Shown piece by piece: positions 8,920 to 17,219 of a stretch of DNA of 64,000 nt. Numbering within the stretch: the first letter of the stretch is position 1; every line of letters starts with the position of its first letter. Both the position numbers and the translations under genes were made by a program. Under the pieces are notes generated by a model. That model saw only the letters and a list, made by a program, of their open reading frames with translations, was not told where the DNA came from and made no database searches. Source of the DNA: Fodinibius sp964490705. GTDB lineage: Bacteria; Bacteroidota; Rhodothermia; Balneolales; Balneolaceae. The stretch lies in the NCBI GenBank assembly GCA_964490705.1, contig CAZBCG010000002.1, forward strand, positions 288,900-352,899, given 5' to 3'.

Positions 8920-11900
8920 CTATTTAATTAGCATCATCTTTTGAACGAATCGGCGATCTCCAATCTCGAAAACGGCAAAATACATTCCGCTTGCTTGTTG
9001 GCTGGCATCAAATGTAACCGTATGAAAGCCAGCTTCTCTAACTTCGTCATTGATTAACGTGCTGACTCGTTGTCCCAGAACGTTATATACTTGTAATCGT
9101 ACTTCTGTCTGCTCCGGAAGTTCAAACCGAAGCGTTGTTGATGGGTTAAACGGATTGGGATAATTGGGCTTGATGTCAATTTTGTTGGGCAGAAATTCCT
9201 CCTGCTGTTCGTTAATGTAACTGGTGTCACCGATAACCAACAACAGATTGGTTTTTTCCTTCTCAGGGGTGATTTCTGCCTCTTTACCGTTCATCAGGCT
9301 GTATTTTTGGCCGGATTCCGTATTTAACAACGCTATTTGATCGAGGGAAGTCTCATCCCATCCTTCAACGCTAATTGACACCGGTTCTCCGGACTTGGCC
9401 GATAAGTTAAGTTCTATACGATGTCCCTCAGCATTTGGAGTACGATAAATTTGAGCGAAGGAATTAACGCGCGATGACTCCTTATTTTCGGTATCGCCGG
9501 CAAAACGCAGCGATGCTCCTTCAAATCCCGAAGGCGGAGCTATTACAGTAGGAGGAGCGCTCTCTTCGGAGGGGACGAATGTAAGACTGCTCGAGGAGGT
9601 TTGCTCTCCGTCAACGTTGGTAACAAGCCGAATTTCGTTTTGTTTGCTATCGGTTTTTTTGTTTGCCGAAGATTCCTCGTAGGGAATAAGAAGATTATCT
9701 AATCCCTGATCATTTAGGAAGTAAAATGCTTCTCCGGAACGAGCAGATACAAAATTGGTGGCCTCACTGTAAGATCCGTCAAAGCTCCATATTGGCTGTA
9801 AATTACCGCCGTTGGCTTCCGAAATCTGGCTCCATGCCACATCGGTATGCAATGGATTTGATATGATATTCCATCCTTCGTGCAGTGGAATTGATGCCTG
9901 ATCGTTTTCATTAATATCTACGGTAGGCACCGTCTGATCGTAAGCAAAGTCTTCTTGGCTCGTCACCCAGAAGCCGTTGCCCGGCTCCATCGTGAACGTA
10001 TTGCTCTCATCATATTTGACCATAAAATCGTCTGTCTGGCCATTATCCCAGTAGGCCTGCCAAGTGACATTTGGATCGCCGCTCATTACGTTGGCAAGGG
10101 GTTCGTCGGCCTGGCCGGGCAAAGCAACCAAACGGTAATCTTGCGGGGAGGATGAACCATTGAACGATTGTGAAATTTGTACGTCCATCTGTGTGGGTAA
10201 AAACCTGACAAGCTCTTCATCAGGTGCCTCAAACTTTTGAGTGGTGTAGATATGGAATTCTCCGGGTTCCATGGTAATCGTAGTATCAGTGTTGGAAACC
10301 GAAAGGGTATCTCCCGAGAAGAAATCGTACCATTCGCTGCTTTGCGTAAAGCTGGGTTGGATATCGCTGGTACTGACATTAAAATTCCCCGCGATCGTTA
10401 CTTCCATATCGGGATGACTGATATGGATGGTTTTACTTAAATCGCCGACATTCATCTGAACTTGTGATTGCTCCGAAGTAAATGCATCGTGGGAGTTACG
10501 TAATCTGATGAGCTCTTTATAGGTTTTATAGAGCTTTTTCCGAGATTCATCGTCATAATATTCCCACTTGATGGGTTTTTCGCCTGTACGACCATTTTCA
10601 TCAATGCTGATGTCATAGCCAAGTTCGCCGAACTGCCAAATCATTTTGGGGCCGGGAATAGTAAAAAAGAACGCTGCTGCCATTTTATTTCGATTCAGAG
10701 CTGTTTGCAGTTCAGTAATGTCATAGCTATCGGAACGGGAGCCGTAGTTCAGATTTTGGTACATCAGCCGCTCTTCGTCGTGGCTTTCCATATATCCCAC
10801 CAGGTGGGCATCATTCCAGCCGCGATTGCTATGGAAAATACCTGAGAAATTGCTGCCGTCGCTATATCCCATAGTGGACTGGCTGTAATTATGATTATAG
10901 TTACCCCATAATAACATGCCATAATCGGAAAGTTCTTTTTCTTCGTTGTTGGCAGCAAAATGTTCCAAAACAACATATGCCGAATCATCGGTCGCCCAGA
11001 TTTGGTCAGCCATGCGTTTGAGGAGCCTGACTCGTGAAGCGTCGTACTCTCCCCAGGCGCCGGTGTTACCAAGCGTATTATTTTGTGTGAACCCCTTCGA
11101 GAGGTCAAATCTAAAACCATCAAATTTAAATTCTTCAAGCCAATAATTGTTTACACGATCAACAAAATATTTTGTGGATTGGCTTTCGTGATTAAAGTCA
11201 TACCCGACGTTGAAATCATGCCTTGGCTGGGTATTGAGATATGGATTTTCTGAGGTGGGATTACCATAGTCACCTTCATTCCAGAGTCTGACAAGCGGAG
11301 AGGGGCCCCATGCATGATTGAGAACCATGTCCAGGATTACCACCATGTCGCGAGAGTGAGCTTCGTCGATAAACGCTTTGAGATCTTCGGCGGGACCGTA
11401 ATATTTGTCAGTCGCCATGTGAAATGTCGGATTATATCCCCAGCTTAAGTTAGCATCGAACTCCATAATAGGCATAAGCTCAATAGCGTTGACACCCAGC
11501 CGTTCGAGATAATCCAGGGAATCAGTGAGGGTTTGGAAATCGTGATTGGCGACAAAATCCCTGATTAATAGTTCATAGATCACGAGATCTTCTTTATCAG
11601 GGCGGTCATAGTTGGTATGCTGCCAGTTGTAATCTTCATGGCCAGGTTGTAAAACACCGGCAATAAATTCGGTTTGATCTTGTGGATATTCTTTTAAGTT
11701 TGGATATGTTTGTGGTTCTATAAACTGATCATTGGCCGGATCAAGTATTTTTTCGGAGTAGGGGTCGGCAATGCGAATTTCGCCATCCACAAAATATTGG
11801 AAGCCATATTCTTGTCCGGCAGTAAGTCCATCAATTTCGATCCAATAGTAGGTGCTGTCTTCGTTGACGGTCTCTCGATTCATAAAATACTCCGGCTGTG

Positions 11901-12774
11901 GCTGCCAGTTGTTGAAATCCCCGAGTACATAGACAAACTCTTTATTGGGCGCAAAAAGTGACAGTCGCACCGTATTGCCATCCACATAGGTGATACCGTC
12001 TTGCAGATTCTGCGGCCGCGCTTGCTCGTTAATGGTAGGATTTACAACGAGTTGCTGAGCCGTGCTATCATTGTTGGTGCCATCGGTACCCTTTAACCGG
12101 ATTTCATAACTGCCGGCTGTCTGGGTATTGTAATCATAGCTGATGGTGTCGTTACTTACTTGCTGAACTTGTTGTCCGTCTATAAAAAGGGTGAGCTGCT
12201 CACTTCCTGTATTTGTTGAGGCTACACCCTCGATGCTTACGGTACTGTTTTGGGAATGAAAAGTGGGCGGTTCTGCGGGTTGAGTCAATTTTACATTGAA
12301 TTCGTTTGCATAGACATCCGCATAAATATCGGAGCCGCCTTCGGCTTTGCCTTCCAGCGAGCCGTCATTGTTCCGAAATACAAAAGCCATCTGCTCGATG
12401 ATTTCGCTTTCCGGTGCTTCATAAAACTCCCGGATGGAAGGGGTGATTTCTAACTTATAAAGATTGGGTTCACCCTCGACCTGTTGCAGCCTGTTTTTGT
12501 CGGTATTTGCTTCGGCGTTGTTCGTGCCATCGGGCCAGGGGGTTATTACATGCTGCCAATCGGAGCCGTCGGCACTGACATCGGTGATGAGGCCCGTGTG
12601 GGCGTAAATATCGCCATTATATCCTTCAAGGCCGCCGGTACCTTGGCTGGCATCAAAGTAGATCGTAACCGACTCATTGGCCGTAGGAAATTCAGGTTCT
12701 GTGGTAACGACTTGGGCTTGAGCAGTTGCAACGAAAGCCCCTACTAATAAGATGAGAGATAGCAAGTGTTTCAT
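8920..12774 (-). CDS. Multidomain secreted alpha-amylase with CBM48 and T9SS sorting domain
   Basis: This 1284-residue protein has a signal peptide (about 1-20). An N-terminal beta domain (about 25-160) is of a kind seen before Bacteroidota amylases. Next come an Ig-like region (165-245), a CBM48/early-set domain (about 250-345; VYVLGDFNNWQP), a GH13 catalytic barrel (about 390-750), a beta domain and a long uncharacterised region (about 870-1190). It ends in a type A T9SS sorting domain (1195-1284; YPNPFNPSTT, then YNVLGQRV and VQKMMLIK). Catalytic residues are D557 in GFRFDLSKGF, E604 in VVLEHFAAN and D666 in ESHDEERL. The sorting domain predicts export by the type IX system and surface attachment or release. 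It likely makes the first cuts in polymeric starch or glycogen. The catalytic core resembles branching-enzyme/pullulanase-like GH13 members, so linkage specificity is open. Confidence 0.87.
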   Translation of the reverse strand: MKHLLSLILLVGAFVATAQAQVVTTEPEFPTANESVTIYFDASQGTGGLEGYNGDIYAHTGLITDVSADGSDWQHVITPWPDGTNNAEANTDKNRLQQVEGEPNLYKLEITPSIREFYEAPESEIIEQMAFVFRNNDGSLEGKAEGGSDIYADVYANEFNVKLTQPAEPPTFHSQNSTVSIEGVASTNTGSEQLTLFIDGQQVQQVSNDTISYDYNTQTAGSYEIRLKGTDGTNNDSTAQQLVVNPTINEQARPQNLQDGITYVDGNTVRLSLFAPNKEFVYVLGDFNNWQPQPEYFMNRETVNEDSTYYWIEIDGLTAGQEYGFQYFVDGEIRIADPYSEKILDPANDQFIEPQTYPNLKEYPQDQTEFIAGVLQPGHEDYNWQHTNYDRPDKEDLVIYELLIRDFVANHDFQTLTDSLDYLERLGVNAIELMPIMEFDANLSWGYNPTFHMATDKYYGPAEDLKAFIDEAHSRDMVVILDMVLNHAWGPSPLVRLWNEGDYGNPTSENPYLNTQPRHDFNVGYDFNHESQSTKYFVDRVNNYWLEEFKFDGFRFDLSKGFTQNNTLGNTGAWGEYDASRVRLLKRMADQIWATDDSAYVVLEHFAANNEEKELSDYGMLLWGNYNHNYSQSTMGYSDGSNFSGIFHSNRGWNDAHLVGYMESHDEERLMYQNLNYGSRSDSYDITELQTALNRNKMAAAFFFTIPGPKMIWQFGELGYDISIDENGRTGEKPIKWEYYDDESRKKLYKTYKELIRLRNSHDAFTSEQSQVQMNVGDLSKTIHISHPDMEVTIAGNFNVSTSDIQPSFTQSSEWYDFFSGDTLSVSNTDTTITMEPGEFHIYTTQKFEAPDEELVRFLPTQMDVQISQSFNGSSSPQDYRLVALPGQADEPLANVMSGDPNVTWQAYWDNGQTDDFMVKYDESNTFTMEPGNGFWVTSQEDFAYDQTVPTVDINENDQASIPLHEGWNIISNPLHTDVAWSQISEANGGNLQPIWSFDGSYSEATNFVSARSGEAFYFLNDQGLDNLLIPYEESSANKKTDSKQNEIRLVTNVDGEQTSSSSLTFVPSEESAPPTVIAPPSGFEGASLRFAGDTENKESSRVNSFAQIYRTPNAEGHRIELNLSAKSGEPVSISVEGWDETSLDQIALLNTESGQKYSLMNGKEAEITPEKEKTNLLLVIGDTSYINEQQEEFLPNKIDIKPNYPNPFNPSTTLRFELPEQTEVRLQVYNVLGQRVSTLINDEVREAGFHTVTFDASQQASGMYFAVFEIGDRRFVQKMMLIK

Positions 12775-12818
12775 AAGATAAATCCGAATTAGAACTAAGT
12801 TAATACAAGATATTAAGT

Positions 12819-12854
12819 GGAGAGGCCCAGGTGCTAAGTGGATTGAGCCTCTCC
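12819..12854 (-). terminator. Hairpin between the two amylase genes
   Basis: GGAGAGGC and GCCTCTCC form an 8-bp GC-rich stem around a 20-nt loop in the 97-base gap between the GH13_7 gene and the giant amylase. There is no strong U-run in the minus-strand direction, so it may be an attenuating or processing hairpin rather than a full terminator. Confidence 0.45.
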
Positions 12855-12871
12855 AGAAAAATATATTTTAA

Positions 12872-14368
12872 TTATAACCCATTTACTGAGTACACTGCAT
12901 AGCCACGGGGGGGAGCCCAAAGTTCAACCTGTCCCGAACTATTTGCATATTCATTGTTAGGTTGTGTATTCTGTCCTGATACTGATGAATACCAGGCATA
13001 AACCTTTAGCGTTTTGTTTTGAAGGTATCCGTTATTGGTTTGTACTGTTGCTCCTTTCCAGTTGTTGGGATGGTCATTAATGACTACCAGATAACCGGGG
13101 CTCGAAGAAGAATATCCATAAGAGCCGTAAATGAGGAGGTCACCGTCATTCGTTTTGAGCAGTTCAATATTAGGTCCGCCATCGGCCAGCTCACCGCGTA
13201 CCCAAACGAGCTGATCAATTCCGTTGCCCCACTTACCGCCCAGATCATCTAATCCATAATTAAAATAATCTTTCCACCAGATAGACGGGTAGCCCTGATA
13301 CGTGAGCATAAAGGCATAAGCAAGCATTTTATCATTTGTAATCTCATCGGTATCGTGATTTCCGGCAAATGTTACTGCCTTCGTCGGACTCTTGGCCGCA
13401 AACGATTTACTGGGATCTATCATATTTGGCAAATAACCGCTGCCGTCAGTTTTATTGAAAATGTCTGCCATGGTGTAGTAGAGGGCAAAATCGAAAGCCG
13501 AAGCACCCGTTTGGTTCGTCCACCAATCCAGGGTACTGGTGTTGGCATCCCAGTATTCGCCAATAGAAAATGGATTCCCTGTTGCATTCATCATATCACT
13601 AACGGCCCAGGTCTCCAGTCCCTTGACATAATCAAATCGCCAGCCTCCGTCAAAGCCGATGTCATCTTTCATCCAGTTCATCCAGGTTTGCATATCGCCA
13701 TAGGCAATTCCTGTGGAGTAACATACATCAGGAAAGCCGCCAAAAGCTGCGGGGTCGGATGAGTGATCGTTATTGGGATGAAAGGTATCCCAGCTCCATG
13801 TAGCTTTGCCGGACTTAACATTGGTAAAATCTGTCCACGTGCTATCGCCGGTCGCAGGATTATATTCTTTGTCGCCGCCGGAGCGGTGATTAAGCACAAT
13901 ATCTGCCATCACCGAGATGTTATGGCTATTTAATGTCGAGATCGCACTTTTGAGTTCAGCTTTGGAACCAAATCGCGTTTCTACCGTTCCATACTGATTA
14001 TAATTACCGAGGTCATAATAATCGGCAGGATCGTATCCCATGGAATATCCGCCGCTTTGAGATTTGGAGGCAGGGGGTAGCCAAATTCTGTCGATTCCGT
14101 AACCGCCGGCCATATCTGCCAGGGTAGAAGCTTCATTTTTTACCGTATCCCACCAGTTGCCGCCGGAGGGAACATCCCAATAAAATCCTTGCATCATTAC
14201 CCCGGACGTGCTGTTGGTGGCTGTTGTGGTGGGATTAGGATCTTTTTTATTGGATTTGGAGGTTTCTTCTGTGCTTTCTTCGGATACCGTACTTACCCCG
14301 TCGCTACATTGTACGGCAAATAGCCCAATCGAAATAATTAGTATTAATTTCAGAGTGTTATTAAGCAT
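12872..14368 (-). CDS. Archaeal-type (GH13_7-like) alpha-amylase lipoprotein
   Basis: The protein has 498 residues with a lipoprotein signal ending FAVQC (C21), then a Ser/Thr/Glu-rich tether (about 22-52). The catalytic part opens with MMQGFYWDVPSGG and continues with IWLPPASK, GGYSMGYDPADYYDLG, GTVETRFGSK and ADIVLNHRSGGD. These strings closely follow Thermococcales alpha-amylases (subfamily GH13_7) as I remember them. Catalytic residues are D246 in WRFDYVKG, E271 in IGEYWDAN and D339 in GNHDTDE. A C-terminal all-beta domain (about 405-498) ends the protein. Likely role: surface-anchored endo-acting alpha-amylase. The gene stands between hairpins on both sides, so it may be its own transcription unit. 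The subfamily call is by recognition, not by search. Confidence 0.87.
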   Translation of the reverse strand: MLNNTLKLILIISIGLFAVQCSDGVSTVSEESTEETSKSNKKDPNPTTTATNSTSGVMMQGFYWDVPSGGNWWDTVKNEASTLADMAGGYGIDRIWLPPASKSQSGGYSMGYDPADYYDLGNYNQYGTVETRFGSKAELKSAISTLNSHNISVMADIVLNHRSGGDKEYNPATGDSTWTDFTNVKSGKATWSWDTFHPNNDHSSDPAAFGGFPDVCYSTGIAYGDMQTWMNWMKDDIGFDGGWRFDYVKGLETWAVSDMMNATGNPFSIGEYWDANTSTLDWWTNQTGASAFDFALYYTMADIFNKTDGSGYLPNMIDPSKSFAAKSPTKAVTFAGNHDTDEITNDKMLAYAFMLTYQGYPSIWWKDYFNYGLDDLGGKWGNGIDQLVWVRGELADGGPNIELLKTNDGDLLIYGSYGYSSSSPGYLVVINDHPNNWKGATVQTNNGYLQNKTLKVYAWYSSVSGQNTQPNNEYANSSGQVELWAPPRGYAVYSVNGL

Positions 14369-14476
14369 AACGATGTTTTTTAATTAAGATTGAATGCCGC
14401 AATCTATTATTGCTCCCTCTGAAACCTGAAAAATCATTGATGCTATGCTAGATTCGTATTCTAAAAATCAGTAATG

Positions 14477-14508
14477 AAAAATCCACCCATCACGAGGATG
14501 AGGGGTTT
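14477..14508 (-). terminator. Terminator after the GH13 lipoprotein at 14533
   Basis: Read on the minus strand, AAACCCCTCAT and ATGGGTGGATTTTT form a stem with a short loop and end in a U-run. The position is 25 nt after the stop codon at 14533. It resembles the terminator at 16062-16094. Confidence 0.6.
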
Positions 14509-14532
14509 GTGCAATATAAATTGGTACACGAC

Positions 14533-15906
14533 TCATTTTTCCAGTACTAAATATCCCCATGAGGTCATATCAATGGGTTCGCCGTCGATAGTGAATTCCG
14601 ATTCTGCAAAAATATCCGTGTAGGTTGCCGACTCAATGTCTTGTAATGTTACGGTTTGATCTTGATTACTCAGATTTAGAATAACTAAAACTTCATTCTC
14701 TTCATTTACACGTTTATAAGCGAAGACATCGCTATTATTTGTATCTACTCTTTCATAAGCTCCACCACTTTCGCCATTCCATAGGGCTGAATTATTTTGA
14801 TTTAGCTGGAGAAGCTTGGTATAAAACTCTTCAAGTTCATACCCATTCCATTCGATTTGGTCTTTTTGGAAGAAGGCAAGTTCTTCATCCATTCGGGCCT
14901 CTTGCCCGTTATATACCAAAGGCATTCCATTAAGGGTACTGGCTAATACGGCCATAGCTTCTAATGCAGGACCATAACGATCGACAGCAGAATTCTCCCA
15001 GGAGTTTATATCGTGATTACTTGTGAAATACATCCTATAAGCAGAGCCATCAAATTCTTCTTGCTCATTTGACATATAATTATGTATTGCATTGGGTCCG
15101 GCGGAACCATCGGCAATTTGATGCGTTAAATTGGGGAAACTCCAGGCATAGGTCATGTCAAATGCATACTCATGAAAACCGGGATCCTCTGCTTCTGCAA
15201 GTAAAAAGATGGGCTTGATTTCATTTAGATCATGTCTTACACGATTCCAAAAGTTCATGGGAACTCCACTGGCATAGTCAGCACGAAATCCATCTACGTT
15301 GAACTCATCAACCCAATAACTCATTTCTTCAATCATTTGATCGCGCATGGCCTCGACATTGAAATTTAACTCGATCACATCTTCCCACCCTTGTGGAGTA
15401 ATAAAATTCCCGTTTTCATCTCGTGTGTACCAGTCAGGATTAGATTCAGTCCATACGTGATCCCAAGCAGTATGATTGGCTACCCAATCCATAATGACTT
15501 TCATATCATGGTCATGAGCGGTTTGCACCAATTCTCGAAGATCCTGCTTAGAGCCAAACTCCGGATTTATCTCACTGTAGTCTTGTATCGAATAGTAGCT
15601 ACCCAGATCTCCAAGCCTGTTTTCTTCTCCAATGGGATGTATTGGCATTAGCCACAATACTTCAACTCCCATCTGTTTGATGCGTGAAATATCTTGAGTG
15701 AAAGCGTCGAACGTACCTTCCTCTGAGTACTGGCGGATATTTACTTCATAGATGGTGGCATTATCGGCCCAATCAGGATGTTCAACAGCAGAATAGGAGG
15801 GAGAGGAGTCCTCATCGTCCCATGATGGTTCTGTGGACGTGTCGCATCCAGAGAACACAATAGCTAGTAAAAAAACAAGAAATAATATGTTTTTATTATT
15901 TGTCAT
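14533..15906 (-). CDS. GH13 alpha-amylase family lipoprotein, paralogue of the plus-strand enzyme
   Basis: The 457-residue protein has a lipoprotein signal ending FSGC (C21). Catalytic residues are D210 in GFRADYASG, E238 in LLAEAEDPG and D299 in TSNHDINSW. It shares TIYEVNIRQYSEEGTF, VLWLMPIHPIGEE and the TxNGMPLVYxGQE string with the enzyme at 3135-4523 along the whole length, so one is a duplicate of the other or both descend from a recent split. Like that copy it lacks accessory binding domains. It lies downstream of susE, separated by a terminator, with 211 bases for its own promoter. Likely role: cut maltodextrins at the envelope. Confidence 0.87.
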   Translation of the reverse strand: MTNNKNILFLVFLLAIVFSGCDTSTEPSWDDEDSSPSYSAVEHPDWADNATIYEVNIRQYSEEGTFDAFTQDISRIKQMGVEVLWLMPIHPIGEENRLGDLGSYYSIQDYSEINPEFGSKQDLRELVQTAHDHDMKVIMDWVANHTAWDHVWTESNPDWYTRDENGNFITPQGWEDVIELNFNVEAMRDQMIEEMSYWVDEFNVDGFRADYASGVPMNFWNRVRHDLNEIKPIFLLAEAEDPGFHEYAFDMTYAWSFPNLTHQIADGSAGPNAIHNYMSNEQEEFDGSAYRMYFTSNHDINSWENSAVDRYGPALEAMAVLASTLNGMPLVYNGQEARMDEELAFFQKDQIEWNGYELEEFYTKLLQLNQNNSALWNGESGGAYERVDTNNSDVFAYKRVNEENEVLVILNLSNQDQTVTLQDIESATYTDIFAESEFTIDGEPIDMTSWGYLVLEK

Positions 15907-16061
15907 AATATTGTCTTTTCCTCCAAGCTACTGTAGAGTTAATTTGCACACTTTACTGGAAAAAAATCAGTGCATACAGACAGTTGATGGAAAAAATCAA
16001 AAAAAACTTAAATGAAAGAGCTGGAATATTAAACTCTTGACAGTTTTTAAATCGTTGTTAA

Positions 16062-16094
16062 AAAACCCACCCATCGGTATGATGAGTGGGTTTT
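16062..16094 (-). terminator. Terminator of the susCDE operon
   Basis: On the minus strand AAACCCACTCAT and ATGGGTGGGTTTTTT form a stem with a short loop and a run of T, starting 24 nt after the susE stop. This is a textbook factor-independent terminator and marks the end of susC-susD-susE. Confidence 0.75.
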
Positions 16095-16117
16095 CGGAGA
16101 TTACCTGATTTATTCAG

Positions 16118-17191
16118 TTAGTTTTGTTGAAGCTCATAGCTGTAGGGAGCTTCGCTTAGGTCAAGGATAACGGTGTAATTGCCAGCTTCTTCAACGATAA
16201 TGTTGTCACCACCGGCATCTAATCGACCGTCACCGCCATTGTCGCCGTATTCAATATTCCAGGCATCATTTGCTCGGAATTTGATAGCATTCGCATCCGA
16301 AGAGGCAGTTAAATCAGTAGTGATAGTCCAAACCTGTGTATCAGGATTATAAGTCATATCCTGATCAGAGTTCCAACCATCAGCTGTTGCAGACCCTATC
16401 AGGCCCCAGCTTGTATTCTGGGTAGTGTAAGTCATGTCATTGAGATTGACATTCATTTTGTAGTAACCTGAATTTGCGAGCTCAATATTAGCACCTTGGA
16501 AATCGAGGGTACCATCTGCACCATCATCGCCCCAATCTTCGTCCCAATCACGTTCGGGAGTAAACTTAAACAAATTATCAGCATTAGCCATGTAAACGTA
16601 CCCTTCATAGGTATCGTCACTCTCCACCGAATAGAGGGCAGGGGCGTCTCCTGGAGTCCAGTTAGTCCCCTGATTACTGGCAGCTTGGTAGCCACCCGGC
16701 ACGTAAATCTCAGGATAGCTGATCTCTACCAAGTACGGTGTAACGGAAACAGTTACCGGTTCAGAGACAGCTTTCGAGACTGAGTCGCTAATGGAGGCCG
16801 TTACCCTGATCTGCATAGAATGGGAATTGTTAGCTGCAAAGTCTGCCGTAAGCAACATGTTGTTTAAGTTGCTTACCACAACTGGGTAGGACGTTTGTTG
16901 GACCGATGCAAGTTCCAGCGGCTCCTCGAAGTTTGTCCCTTCCTCAGCCATTTGCACGTTGTAAGTTGGGGCAGAGCTAAAGCCAAAATCGGGCTCTGTC
17001 CACTCAATTGTCATAAGCGTATCATCGGCTTGGTCTTGTGACATCGCATAACTTTGCCCGGATTCAGGCGAAGTTAATTCGGGAGAGCCTGGTTCCGACG
17101 TATTGGCAACCGGTCCCATCTCCGTACTGTCACAGGAAGTAAGCGCAACGATACTAAAGATCGATAGTAGAAGTATTGATAGATTTTTCAT
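16118..17191 (-). CDS. susE: SusE/SusF-like outer-membrane starch-binding lipoprotein
   Basis: The protein has 357 residues with a lipoprotein signal ending ALTSC (C20). A first Ig-like domain (about 30-155) of SusE type precedes two tandem starch-binding modules (about 160-260 and 262-357). Each module has the short beta-sandwich pattern, with GYVYMANADN and GDDGADGTLDFQGANI in the first and AIKFRANDAWNIEYGDNGGDGRL in the second. The protein would bind alpha-glucan on the cell surface and help deliver it to SusCD. It starts 28 nt after susD and is the last gene of the operon. The first module is strikingly like an insert inside the SusD next door (residues 350-452 there). Bacteroides SusE has the same one-plus-two layout. 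Confidence 0.85.
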   Translation of the reverse strand: MKNLSILLLSIFSIVALTSCDSTEMGPVANTSEPGSPELTSPESGQSYAMSQDQADDTLMTIEWTEPDFGFSSAPTYNVQMAEEGTNFEEPLELASVQQTSYPVVVSNLNNMLLTADFAANNSHSMQIRVTASISDSVSKAVSEPVTVSVTPYLVEISYPEIYVPGGYQAASNQGTNWTPGDAPALYSVESDDTYEGYVYMANADNLFKFTPERDWDEDWGDDGADGTLDFQGANIELANSGYYKMNVNLNDMTYTTQNTSWGLIGSATADGWNSDQDMTYNPDTQVWTITTDLTASSDANAIKFRANDAWNIEYGDNGGDGRLDAGGDNIIVEEAGNYTVILDLSEAPYSYELQQN

Positions 17192-17219
17192 AATCCTGCA
17201 AGATTTAGTTCAAATTATG

